Shown here one piece after another: positions 51,610 through 59,824 of a DNA stretch of 64,000 nt; the stretch's first letter is position 1; each line of letters starts with the position of its first letter. A program made the translations under genes and the position numbers. The notes under the pieces were generated by a model, which made no database searches, was not told the origin of the DNA, and saw nothing but the letters and a program-made list of their open reading frames with translations. The stretch is from Halobacterium noricense (GTDB lineage: Archaea > Halobacteriota > Halobacteria > Halobacteriales > Halobacteriaceae): contig NZ_CP089468.1 of NCBI RefSeq assembly GCF_021233435.1, positions 2,232,001 through 2,296,000 of the forward strand, in the 5' to 3' direction.

Positions 51610-52104
51610 GTGATTCCGCCGACGCTCCCGTTCGACTGCGGGCTGGCGGCACCACCCGCGGTCTGCTCGCTGGCGCTGCTCTCGACGATACTCTGGGGGC
51701 TGACCCCGGTGGTCGTGAAGTACGCGCTCTCGCGCGGTGGCACACCGCTCCAGGCGGCGGTCGTCATCGTCTCCGTCGACGCCGCCGTACTCTGGGTGGT
51801 GACCGCGGTGCTCCACGGTCCCGCCGCCGTGTTGCAGTTCTCCGCGCGTGCCGTCGGGCTATTCGCGCTCGCCGGCGCGATGGGGACGGCGGTAGGCCGG
51901 CTGGTCGTCTACAGCGGCATCGACCGCCTCGGAGACGCCATCAACACCGCCGGCGTGAGCACGCGCCCGCTGTTCGCGGTGGTCATCGGTGTCGTCGCAC
52001 TCGGCGAGCGCGTCGGCCACCTGACACTCGTCGGTGCCGCCGTGCTGACAGCCGGTCTCGTCGTCCTCTCGCTGTCGAAGGGTGGTGACGTCAGGGGGTG
52101 GTGA
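51610..52104 (+). CDS. Half-length EamA (DMT) transporter, probably truncated
   Basis: 164 residues from GTG 51610. One EamA unit of about five helices: LSTILWGLTPVVVKYALSRG, AVVIVSVDAAVLWVVTAVL, RAVGLFALAGAMGTAVGRLV, TRPLFAVVIGVVALGERV and LTLVGAAVLTAGLVVLSLS. Most drug/metabolite transporters have two such units (about 300 aa), so the second half is missing. The frame ends GGDVRGW in a 16-bp tandem duplication. Possibly a dimeric short form, but truncation is more likely. Confidence 0.6.
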   Translation: MIPPTLPFDCGLAAPPAVCSLALLSTILWGLTPVVVKYALSRGGTPLQAAVVIVSVDAAVLWVVTAVLHGPAAVLQFSARAVGLFALAGAMGTAVGRLVVYSGIDRLGDAINTAGVSTRPLFAVVIGVVALGERVGHLTLVGAAVLTAGLVVLSLSKGGDVRGW

Positions 52105-52112
52105 CGTCGGGG
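52081..52112. repeat. 16-bp tandem duplication at a gene junction
   Basis: GGTGGTGACGTC occurs at 52081-52092 and again at 52097-52108, i.e. a 16-base unit repeated almost exactly. It lies where the C-termini of the short EamA gene (+) and the small RHH-like gene (-) meet, and both read through it. Confidence 0.75.
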
Positions 52113-52273
52113 GATGGCAACAGCGCGACCTGCTGTTCACCGCGCTCGAACACCCCGCCGGCCGGCTCGTCGTCTTCGAGCCCGCGCTCCAGCGCCCGCT
52201 CGAACACCTCGGACTCGGGGAGGTCACGAGCCTCCGCGATTTCGCGAACCCGGTCGGAGATTTCGGCGGCCAT
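52091..52273 (-). CDS. Small ribbon-helix-helix-like protein, possibly truncated antitoxin
   Basis: 60 residues from ATG 52273. The N-terminal MAAEISDRVREIAEARDLPE then SEVFERALERGLED matches the start of haloarchaeal VapB/RHH-type antitoxins (DRVRELAEERGLSESEVFERALERG). The tail GGVFERGEQQVALLPSPDVTTP differs from expected and ends in the 16-bp tandem repeat, overlapping the EamA stop by 14 bases. A partner toxin is not seen. It may be a remnant. Confidence 0.5.
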   Translation of the reverse strand: MAAEISDRVREIAEARDLPESEVFERALERGLEDDEPAGGVFERGEQQVALLPSPDVTTP

Positions 52274-52428
52274 ACGGTCTGATGCCACTGGGCTTGTAAG
52301 ATCACGCTCCCGGCCACATGATCGGATCAGGAATGCATCGGTACTGTGCATATCGTGAGAGTGTCCTGTTCGCACATGTCTTTTTCCAGTAGTTCTATTG
52401 GAGTTGAATTGTAACTGGCCTGTAACTG

Positions 52429-53781
52429 ATGAGACGGCGGAATTTCCTTCGGGCCGGGGTCGCTGTAGGCTTGACAGCGACGCTGGCGGGCTGTTCAGAT
52501 AACTCAGGTGACGGTACTGAAACAGGTACGCCAACCGGCACAGCAACTGATACCACCACAGAGACAGATTCGTCGGAAGACGAAACAACAACTGAAGAGG
52601 AAACAGAGGACGACCCAGAAGTCGACAGACCGGCCAACTACCGCTGGGATATGAGTTCATGGGTGAACACGGAGCTTAGAGATGGACTTGGTCAGTACGT
52701 CGAAGGAAATGTTAACCGGGTGCTTCCAAGCCACCCTGCCTTCGAATACAGTACAGAACAACCGGAAGATGATCACCCGGTCGACTTCGTAGGTCTCAAA
52801 CTATACAGAGAAGCACAATTCGATGTAATGTCTGAAAACCCTAATACAGGGCCAATGGAACAAGTCGTAGAATCTTTTGTTGACGATTCATTGTACGAAA
52901 GCGCTAAGAATAATCGGTTTGTTAATCATGATGTTGATGCTCCGACCAGTTATGACAGTGAAGCATGGTTGAACGCGGAAACAGTTGAAGACTCTCTCGA
53001 TTTAGGTCATGACCTGGTAGTATCTATTGCCAAAGCAGCAGAAAGACTCTCCACGGACGAAATGGCAGCAATAACGCGAGAGGCGTACAAAAGACATCAT
53101 GACTTTGATGTGCTTGCTTGGGAAGTACCGATGCAAGGTGGATCGCTTAAATCAGGGATGATGTATTCGCCTGACGATGATAAAGTTAGATCATTCAATA
53201 TCCAAGGGCCTTGGCTAGGAGAGGAATCAAGACAACTTCACACCGAGATACAAGACTGGAACGTCATCAACAATCCAAACGACGCCGGACGCAATCCAAC
53301 CGACCTACATCACCCACTACGATTCCACACTGATGAATGGAATCGAGGATTTGTTGGAGGAGGCGGCTTTGAAGATGCTAAAAATGCAGCTATGTCGATG
53401 ATCTATGGTATAGGAGCAGATAATTACTTAGATTTCAACTATGAGGCAGTTGGCATAGTTAACAGGATTGTAATGACTACGGGGGCGACTGAGCAGTTGA
53501 CCCGGACACTGCTTGATTACAATAAGTCGGGTGTTGACGCTGAGTTCGATGATATCTGGCAGCTTTCCAGTTTCGCAGCCGGAAAACACATCGATGACCC
53601 CTCACTGAATGGTGTGATTGATACTGTAGAGTCAGGTGGTGAAGACTATGATGAGTACTTCGGTGGTGGATTCGCATTCTACGAAGTAGACAACGAAGAC
53701 ATTATTGACGAGGTCAAAGCTGATCAAGCCGGGGATTACGACAACTTCGGTCAGGTCTACGACGAACTTGAAGCGGCTTAA
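52429..53781 (+). CDS. AT-rich Tat lipoprotein of unknown function
   Basis: 450 residues from ATG 52429. Signal MRRRNFLRAGVAVGLTATLA with lipobox TLAGC (Cys about 22), then a 40-residue Thr/Glu/Asp linker. The mature part is alpha/beta with HDLVVSIAKAAERLSTDEMA, FDVLAWEVPMQGGSLKSGMMY and GGGGFEDAKNAAMSMIYGIGAD. No family recognised. AT-rich codon use (many ATA, AGA, GAT, TTA) stands out from the high-GC neighbours, so it was probably acquired recently from a lower-GC relative or virus/plasmid. Confidence 0.8.
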   Translation: MRRRNFLRAGVAVGLTATLAGCSDNSGDGTETGTPTGTATDTTTETDSSEDETTTEEETEDDPEVDRPANYRWDMSSWVNTELRDGLGQYVEGNVNRVLPSHPAFEYSTEQPEDDHPVDFVGLKLYREAQFDVMSENPNTGPMEQVVESFVDDSLYESAKNNRFVNHDVDAPTSYDSEAWLNAETVEDSLDLGHDLVVSIAKAAERLSTDEMAAITREAYKRHHDFDVLAWEVPMQGGSLKSGMMYSPDDDKVRSFNIQGPWLGEESRQLHTEIQDWNVINNPNDAGRNPTDLHHPLRFHTDEWNRGFVGGGGFEDAKNAAMSMIYGIGADNYLDFNYEAVGIVNRIVMTTGATEQLTRTLLDYNKSGVDAEFDDIWQLSSFAAGKHIDDPSLNGVIDTVESGGEDYDEYFGGGFAFYEVDNEDIIDEVKADQAGDYDNFGQVYDELEAA

Positions 53782-54101
53782 GCCGCTAACCCTTTCTTCT
53801 TAGTTATCAATATATCATGAAGCCTGACTAGTCTATAAAGTCTAAGTTACCGTAATCAAAGCTATCACATGCTCTTATACTTGATCCATCAGTAAAGTAC
53901 GGATTATCAGGCACACAATCTAACCTGTAATCCGAATCAGGAGCAGTATCATACCGAGTATAACCCGCCTCATCCTGCCAGATCTTCGAGAAAGTCCTCA
54001 GAGCTCATTTCGTCATGTAATCAGTTGCAACAGAAATACCGCTTCCAGTAGAAAGAATTCCCACCACCAAACATACATAATGGATTTTTTATATACACTT
54101 C
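53782..54101. other. AT-rich stretch with coding remnants, no intact gene
   Basis: Minus-strand frames contain protein-like pieces without starts: SKIWQDEAGYTRYDTAPDSD then FTDGSSIRACDSFDYG and FID (about 53833-53990), and GSGISVATDYMTK ending near 54003. A TATATAAAAAA run at about 54079-54093 could be an old promoter for them. These look like the broken end of an acquired gene. Confidence is low for any single piece. Confidence 0.35.
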
Positions 54102-54233
54102 CCAACAGGTGAGATCGAGAAGGAACTCGACGAGCTGAAAGACGCCGAATTGCTGGAGCAGTCGTCACTGCCCGAACGGAGTATTGGTTTAACATTTGCC
54201 ATCGAAAGCTTTAGTAAACGGACGTATGTGTAG
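54102..54233 (+). pseudogene. Remnant of a helical (regulator-like) protein
   Basis: An open frame reads FPTGEIEKELDELKDAELLE then QSSLPERSIGLTF and ends at TAG 54233, with no start codon or upstream domain. The pattern resembles the recognition-helix end of a winged-helix regulator, but this is uncertain. It sits at the border between AT-rich and GC-rich DNA. Confidence 0.35.
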
Positions 54234-54648
54234 CTTTCCGCCTATGCTTGGCACCAAAGGTGTGGCCTCGGCACTCATAGGGCTCGTCGTCCCGCGGGAG
54301 CCACCCCGGGTCGGCCCGGTGGCGTCGTCATCGGCCGCGTAGACGTACTGGAGCCACGGACAAGAGGATTCCGAGAGCGCTCATTCGCTGCGGAGGACGT
54401 CGAGGCGGTCAGACGCCATCCGGCATCGCGTGGTTGGCGTCGTCGGCGAGGTTACGGAGGCGGTCGCGGTGTGTCGCGTCGAACTGGGCCTGGCATCGGG
54501 CGACCCACGACTCGGGCGTGTCGCCATGCTGTCGGTCCGTGTCGTCCGAGGCGGGCGTGGCCTGTCCCGCCGTCCCGGCAGGTGTTGCGTCGGTCCGCGC
54601 GTCGGTGGTCGGGTTCGATTCGGTCGTGCGTTGGGGGTGTGTGCTCAC
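54211..54648 (-). pseudogene. Frameshifted remnant of a haloarchaeal gene
   Basis: The first part (GTG 54648 to TGA 54409) encodes 79 residues ending DRLRNLADDANHAMPDGV. After that, related-looking pieces continue in other frames: DRLDVLRSE, then WLQYVYAADDDAT, then RADPGWLPRDDEPYECRGHT with FGAKHRRKATHTSVY ending at 54211. The pieces share strand, order and spacing. This is best read as one gene broken by frameshifts and a stop. The first part could also be a small intact protein. No family recognised; C-x2-H-like spacing is seen near the end. Confidence 0.4.
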
Positions 54649-54878
54649 GTCTAGCGTGTGTGGAGAGTCGGTCTGAGGGCTGTACGGCCGGGAAGGAGTT
54701 ACTCGCGTACAGATACGACCGACATGACGTGTCCGCTACTGCGACGAGAAATGTGATAAAAGTTCCTGTGTTATCCTGCTGCTCGACGAGAGCGACGCGA
54801 GTCGGCCGGAAGACGACCGGCTAACGAGTGACGAATCCGGCGGGTGAACGAGAAACGAAGAACGAATCGAGCGACCGG

Positions 54879-56276
54879 TCAGTCGTCGGCGGTGGCGCTC
54901 GCAGCGGCGTCGTCCTGTTCGGCGTCCGTGGCGTCCTCATCGGCCCGCGGGAAGTTCTCGATGGTGGCGTCGCGGAACGCGTCCTCGTCGAACCCGTGGT
55001 CGTCGTCGAAGAACGCCATCAGCTGCTCGGTGTCCCGCATCGCGTTCTTCAGGCACGTCGACGCGCCCGGGGACGGCGTGATGTTGAAGATGATGCCGTC
55101 GCCCGTAATCTTGGCCTCGCCCATGTCGAGGGACTTCGCCTCGGTGTCGACAATCTGGGGGCGGACGCCGCCGTAGCCTTTCGCGCGCTCGATGTCGTCG
55201 AGGGTCGCGCTCGGCACGACCTTCTGGACTTCCGGGAGGAACGTGCGCTTCCCGACTTCGGGGACGTCGTAGACGAGGTTGCGGACGACGTACGGGAAGA
55301 GGATGCGGTCGGCGAGAATGTTCCCGTAGCTCAGGAACGAGTCGACGTTCAGGCCGAACACGTCGAAGAAGTCGCCGATGGTGTCGAGTTCGCCGCGTTC
55401 GAGCGTCGGCACGAGCTTCGCGGTCGGCCCGAAGCGCGTGATGGAGTCGTCGTGGACGTCGGCGTCGCCGTGAACGGCGGCGAACGGGAGCTTCTTCATC
55501 TGGAGGGTGTACACTTTCCCGTTGAGGAAGTCCTCCGCGAGGAAGAAACTGCCCGCGACCGGGAGCAGGCTCTTGTTCTCGCCGTAGCCCATCTCCTTGG
55601 CAATCTGGAGGCTGTGCGAGCCCGCGGCGACGACGGCGACGTCGGACTCGAACCAGCCGGCGTCCGTCTCCACGAGGAACTCGTCGCCGGCGTCGTTGAT
55701 CTCCTCGACTTCGGTGCCGGTGAAGACGTCGACGCCGTCCACTTCTTTGGCTTCGTCGACGAACGACTGGGCGGTCATCCCGTAGTCGACGACGTAGCCG
55801 TCGGGCGTCTGGAGCGCGAGCATCTCCTTGTCGGGGTCGCGGCCCTCGACGACCTTCGGTTCGAGTTCCGCGATCTCCTCGCGGTCGATGTCCCGGAGCT
55901 TCGGGTAGAGGTCGCCGAACCCTTCGTCGTGGTAGCGGGATTCGAGCTGCTCGACTTCCTCCTCGCCGACTGCCAGCACCATCTTCGAGCGCTTGCTGTG
56001 CATCTCGCGGTCGGGGTCCTCGTCTTCGAGGTAGCCCGCGAGCAGCTCCGCACCCTCCTTGACTTCCTCGGCTTTTTCGAGCGTGTAGTTGGTCTCGATG
56101 TCGCCGAAGTGCAGTGTCTGGGAGTTGTTCGTGCGGTGGGAGTTGACGCTCGCGATTTCGTCCTCTTTCTCCACCAGCGCGATGTTCTCGATGTCCGTGA
56201 ACTTCGCGGCCGTGTACAGCAGCGAAGCTCCGCTGATACCCCCGCCGACGATGAGTAAGTCGTATTCGTCTCTCAT
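54879..56276 (-). CDS. mqo: Malate:quinone oxidoreductase-like FAD enzyme
   Basis: 465 residues. FAD-binding GxGxxG near the start: EYDLLIVGGGISGASLLYTAAK. The family marks are NSHRTNNSQTLHFGDIETNYT, SHSLQIAKEMGYGENKSLLPVAGSFFLA, DSITRFGPTAKLVPTLERG, and GYGGVRPQIVDTEAKSLDMGEAKI with NITPSPGASTCLKNA. Mqo oxidises malate to oxaloacetate and passes electrons to quinone. An acidic tail (about 25 residues) ends the protein. Stands alone. Confidence 0.87.
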   Translation of the reverse strand: MRDEYDLLIVGGGISGASLLYTAAKFTDIENIALVEKEDEIASVNSHRTNNSQTLHFGDIETNYTLEKAEEVKEGAELLAGYLEDEDPDREMHSKRSKMVLAVGEEEVEQLESRYHDEGFGDLYPKLRDIDREEIAELEPKVVEGRDPDKEMLALQTPDGYVVDYGMTAQSFVDEAKEVDGVDVFTGTEVEEINDAGDEFLVETDAGWFESDVAVVAAGSHSLQIAKEMGYGENKSLLPVAGSFFLAEDFLNGKVYTLQMKKLPFAAVHGDADVHDDSITRFGPTAKLVPTLERGELDTIGDFFDVFGLNVDSFLSYGNILADRILFPYVVRNLVYDVPEVGKRTFLPEVQKVVPSATLDDIERAKGYGGVRPQIVDTEAKSLDMGEAKITGDGIIFNITPSPGASTCLKNAMRDTEQLMAFFDDDHGFDEDAFRDATIENFPRADEDATDAEQDDAAASATADD

Positions 56277-56526
56277 GCTTGAGTGGCTCCCGCGCGGTAG
56301 TCCGTACAGTAACCTGGGTGGCGATTCGGCTACTTAACTCTCCCTTTCCATGCACGACAGTATGTATTGCTACCCTTCGGAAAACACCACCATCAGGCCC
56401 CAGCAGCGTATTTTTCGCTTGAAGGACGGCACGTGACGAAGGGTAGTTTCGTCAGTTGTCGTCCGTGGTGAGCGTGTCGGTAGTGGCCCGGTCGCGTACA
56501 CTAGTCACTTCGACAGGACTGCGTGC
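56277..56526. repeat. Gap with a 10-bp inverted repeat
   Basis: No gene. CTACCCTTCG (56370-56379) and its exact complement CGAAGGGTAG (56437-56446) are 57 bases apart. A T5 run (56412-56416) lies between them. Could be a transcript hairpin, an operator pair or a tiny element relic. Confidence 0.5.
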
Positions 56527-57285
56527 TCAGAGGCCGGTCGGGTGGTCGACGAACGTCGTCTCCACGCCCCAGTCACCGGCGACTGACTGGAGCGCGCGCA
56601 CGCCCAGCGTCTCCGTGGCGTAGTGGCCCGCGAGGAACACCGAAATGCCGGCCTCCCGAGCCTCGTGGTAGAGCTTCTGCTTGCCCTCGCCGGTGACGAA
56701 GGCGTCCATGCCATCGGCCTCGGCCTCCCGAATCCAGTCCGCGCCGCTGCCGGTCATCACCGCAATTTCGTCGAGCGTGTCCGGCCCGAAGTCCAGCACC
56801 TGCACGCCGCCCTCGGGGTCGAGTTCGTCGTCGAGCGTCGCCGCGAGTTCGTCCGCCGTGAAGCCCGTCGGCGCGGTGCCGCGCGACCCGAGGTGTTCGC
56901 CGGCGTGCGCGCCGAACGGCGCGCGGTTCTCCAAGCCGAGCTGGTCGGCGAGCTGTGCGGCGTTCCCGAGTTCCGGGTGGCCGTCCAGCGGGAGGTGCGC
57001 GGCGTACAGCGCGCAGTCGCCGTCCAGCAGCGCCCGCACGCGGTCGTGCTCGCGGCCCGTCACCGCGTCGATGCCGCCCCAAACGATGCCGTGGTGGACG
57101 ACGAGCAGGTCCGCGCCCCACTCGACGGCCTCGTCGATGGTCGCGGTCGCGGCGTCCACCGCGAACGCTACTTGCTCGATTTCGGCGTCGTCGGGGCCGA
57201 CCTGGAGGCCGTTCGTGGCAGCGTCCTCGTAGTCGTCGACGCGCAGTCGCTGGTTGTACTTCGCGACGATGTCCGAGAGGTCCAT
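56527..57285 (-). CDS. Nif3-like dinuclear metal-centre protein
   Basis: 252 residues from ATG 57285 (MDLSDIVAKYNQRL). Nif3/GCH1-like blocks: EDAATNGLQVGPDDAEIEQVAFAVDAATATIDEAV, metal site VVHHGIVWGG (two His) and AAHLPLDGHPELGNAAQLADQLGL. The C-terminal metal residues are GISVFLAGHYATETLGVRAL (His and Glu). Function of the family remains unclear. An upstream TTG start adds only two residues. Confidence 0.9.
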   Translation of the reverse strand: MDLSDIVAKYNQRLRVDDYEDAATNGLQVGPDDAEIEQVAFAVDAATATIDEAVEWGADLLVVHHGIVWGGIDAVTGREHDRVRALLDGDCALYAAHLPLDGHPELGNAAQLADQLGLENRAPFGAHAGEHLGSRGTAPTGFTADELAATLDDELDPEGGVQVLDFGPDTLDEIAVMTGSGADWIREAEADGMDAFVTGEGKQKLYHEAREAGISVFLAGHYATETLGVRALQSVAGDWGVETTFVDHPTGL

Positions 57286-57336
57286 GTGCAAAAGCGTGGG
57301 CTCCGGGGACTTTACTGTCGCGGCGGAGACCGCGTG

Positions 57337-58206
57337 CTACGCGTCGGCGTGCGCGTGGACGAACTCGCGGACGAGTTTCGCGGCGAGCGTGGCGGCCTGT
57401 CCGTCGTCGCGGTCGTTGACTTCCACGACGTCGAAGCCCACCGACTGCGGGGCGAGCTCGCGGACGAGGTCCCGCATCGTCGCGGAGTCGAGACCGAACG
57501 GCTCCGGCGTGCCCGTTCCGGGTGCGTACGCGGGGTCGGCGGCGTCGATGTCCACCGAGAGGTAGACCGAGCCGTCGACGTCGGGCATCCAGTCGGCCGC
57601 GTCCTCGGGAGCGTCAGCGACCGAGGGCTCGGCAGAATACATTCTGGCGGCGTCCTCGGGCGTGACAACGGTGAGGTCGCCCTCGGTGGCGCGCTCCCAC
57701 TCGGTCTCGTTGCCCGAGCGCGCGCCCACGACGACCGCTTCGTCGGCGACGTCGAGCGCGTGGCGGGTGACCGTCGAGTGACTGAGCGGGTCGCCGTCGA
57801 GTTCCTCACGGAGGTCGAGGTGGGCGTCCAGCGCGACGAACACGTCGGGGTCGGCGGCACGCACGCCCGCCACCGAGACGGTGTGTTCGCCGCCGAGTAG
57901 CACGGGGACGGCGTCCGCCCAGTGGACGTCTGTCAGGACGCCTTCGAGGTAGTCGAGGTACGCCGCGGTGTCGTGCCACGCGTGGACGTCGCCGTGGTCG
58001 GCGACGTGGAGCTCGGAGAAGTGTGTCCCCGTCGTGGGGTGGAAGTCCTCGAACGTGCGAGCGAACTTCCTGATTCGGTCCGGGCCGAACCGCGCGCCCG
58101 GACGGAACGACGTGGAGGTGTCCAGCGGCGCGCCCACGGCGACGTAGTCCGCGTCGGCGAACGGTGCGTCCGCGGACTCGTCGACGGGGCTCGCGCCGGG
58201 GAACAT
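57337..58206 (-). CDS. speB: Agmatinase-type ureohydrolase
   Basis: 289 residues. Manganese-site motifs of the ureohydrolase family are present: VLLGGEHTVS (His), FVALDAHLDLREEL (DAHxD) and YLSVDIDAADPAYAPGTGTPEP (DxDxxDP). Hydrolyses agmatine to putrescine and urea, or a near analogue. It lies directly downstream of eIF5A on the same strand with a 3-base gap. In haloarchaea agmatinase takes part in making hypusine from agmatine-conjugated eIF5A, so the neighbourhood gives the likely substrate. Confidence 0.9.
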   Translation of the reverse strand: MFPGASPVDESADAPFADADYVAVGAPLDTSTSFRPGARFGPDRIRKFARTFEDFHPTTGTHFSELHVADHGDVHAWHDTAAYLDYLEGVLTDVHWADAVPVLLGGEHTVSVAGVRAADPDVFVALDAHLDLREELDGDPLSHSTVTRHALDVADEAVVVGARSGNETEWERATEGDLTVVTPEDAARMYSAEPSVADAPEDAADWMPDVDGSVYLSVDIDAADPAYAPGTGTPEPFGLDSATMRDLVRELAPQSVGFDVVEVNDRDDGQAATLAAKLVREFVHAHADA

Positions 58207-58209
58207 TCG

Positions 58210-58590
58210 TTACTGGAGGATTTTGCGCTTGTCCTCGAACTCGAGGAACTCGATGTTGTCGTCCGCGGAGAGGTCCAGGTCCGCGGGAATCTGCATCGTC
58301 ACGGTCTCGTAGGTGTCGAGGTCCATGACCTGCGCGACCGTCTCGGACTCGATGGAGACGACCTGGCCCTGCTTTCGCTCGATGATGGGAATCCAGACCT
58401 TCGCGTCGACGGGCTGGCTGAAGCTGCGCTTCTTCCCGTCGAAGACGCCCTCGGCCTCGACGCGGGCCTTCGCGCTCCCGTGCTTCCCGGGCTTGGCGGT
58501 ACTGTAGGCGTTGATCTGACACGGCGTGTCCTCGATCATCACGTAGTTGCCTTCCTGCAGTTCCCGGACTTCTGTCTGCTCTTTCGCCAT
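58210..58590 (-). CDS. eif5A: Translation factor aIF5A (hypusine-containing)
   Basis: 126 residues from ATG 58590 ([20 protein letters not shown]). The hypusine loop is [20 protein letters not shown], with the modifiable Lys in GKHG (about residue 36). KOW-like N-domain plus OB C-domain ([21 protein letters not shown]). Promotes peptide-bond formation on poorly reacting motifs and termination. The open frame extends upstream but lacks homology. Confidence 0.96.
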   Translation of the reverse strand: MAKEQTEVRELQEGNYVMIEDTPCQINAYSTAKPGKHGSAKARVEAEGVFDGKKRSFSQPVDAKVWIPIIERKQGQVVSIESETVAQVMDLDTYETVTMQIPADLDLSADDNIEFLEFEDKRKILQ

Positions 58591-58700
58591 ACGCCCGGAT
58601 TCACGCCTGCCGTGTATAAACTGTTTGGAACGCGTTCTGGCCGGGAGAGGCCCCGACACTCGCGGAGACGGGGTGTATGCGGGACGCGAGTCGTCCCCAC

Positions 58701-59774
58701 TCAGAGCACGTCGTCGACGCGCGCCAGCCCGTTGCGGAGCTCGTCGGTCGGCAGCCCGAAGCCGAGTCGGAAGTAGTCGTCGTAGGACTCGCCGCCCGTC
58801 GAGAAGCAGTCCCCGGGCGCGAGCACGACGCCGGCGTCCTCAACGACCGTGCGGCAGAACGCTCGCGACCCTTCGAATCCGTCGGGCACGCGCAGGAAGA
58901 CGTTACAGCCGACGGGGTCGGGCCAGTCGAGGCCGTGGCCGCGCGCCCACTCCGCCGTAATCTCGTGGTTCTCCCGGACGTGTGCCAGCGCCTCCGAGCG
59001 CAGCGCTTCCTCCTCGCCGTCGAGCACCTGCCGGGCGACGTGCTGGCCGAACTTCGACGGCGAAATCGTCGTGTAGTCCTTCCAGCGCTCCGCGGCCGCC
59101 ACGACCTCCGCAGGCCCGACGAGCCAGCCGAACCGGAGACCCGCGAGTCCGTACGCCTTCGAGAGGCTGCCCGTGCTGATGCCGTACTCGCCCATGCTGG
59201 CGACCGGCGGGACTGGGTCCTCGGCGAGCAGCCGGTACACCTCGTCGCCGAGCAGGTAGGCGTCGTTGGCCGCGGCGACGTCGTAGAGCGCGCGCATCGC
59301 GTCCTCGGGGTGTTTGCGGCCGGTCGGGTTGTTGGGGTTGTTCACGACCACTAACTTTGTCTCGGGCCGCATCGCGTCCTCGACCGCGACCACGTCCAGC
59401 GTCCAGTCGGGTTCGTCCAGCGACACTTTCGTCACGTCGCAGATGGAGTCGGGGACGGCGTGGAGGCTCTGGTACGTCGGCGTGACGACGACCGCGTGGT
59501 CGCCGGGCGAGAGTATCGACTGGAACGCGAGGAAGTTCGCCTCCTGCGTGCCGACGGTACAGAGCACCTCGTCGGCGCTCCGGCTGTAGTCGGTGGCAAT
59601 CGTCTCGCGGACGTCGGGCGCGCCGGCCGTCGGAATCACGTAGTCGAGGTCGCCGGGGTCGGTGTCGAAGCGGTCCGCCGGGAGGCTTCGGACGCCGCTC
59701 TCCGCGAGCATCACGTCCGCCTCGTGCTCGTACTCCGCAAACCACCGCTCCAACTCGAAGGGGTCGACGTCCAT
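58701..59774 (-). CDS. PLP-dependent aminotransferase (class I/II fold)
   Basis: 357 residues. Fold-type I features: [46 protein letters not shown], the PLP lysine in [21 protein letters not shown] (about Lys 209), and [10 protein letters not shown] near the end. Substrate unknown; a related-size enzyme family includes aspartate-type and capreomycidine synthase-like enzymes. Monocistronic or loosely linked to the UbiB gene upstream. Confidence 0.88.
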   Translation of the reverse strand: MDVDPFELERWFAEYEHEADVMLAESGVRSLPADRFDTDPGDLDYVIPTAGAPDVRETIATDYSRSADEVLCTVGTQEANFLAFQSILSPGDHAVVVTPTYQSLHAVPDSICDVTKVSLDEPDWTLDVVAVEDAMRPETKLVVVNNPNNPTGRKHPEDAMRALYDVAAANDAYLLGDEVYRLLAEDPVPPVASMGEYGISTGSLSKAYGLAGLRFGWLVGPAEVVAAAERWKDYTTISPSKFGQHVARQVLDGEEEALRSEALAHVRENHEITAEWARGHGLDWPDPVGCNVFLRVPDGFEGSRAFCRTVVEDAGVVLAPGDCFSTGGESYDDYFRLGFGLPTDELRNGLARVDDVL

Positions 59775-59824
59775 AGCCGGCGTTCGCGCGGCAGCGTAAA
59801 AACACGGCCGGCAGCGGCAGCCCG

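Noticed and set aside
54828-56258. 476-residue plus frame opposite the Mqo-like gene
   Set aside because: Shadow of a clearly recognised FAD enzyme on the minus strand.
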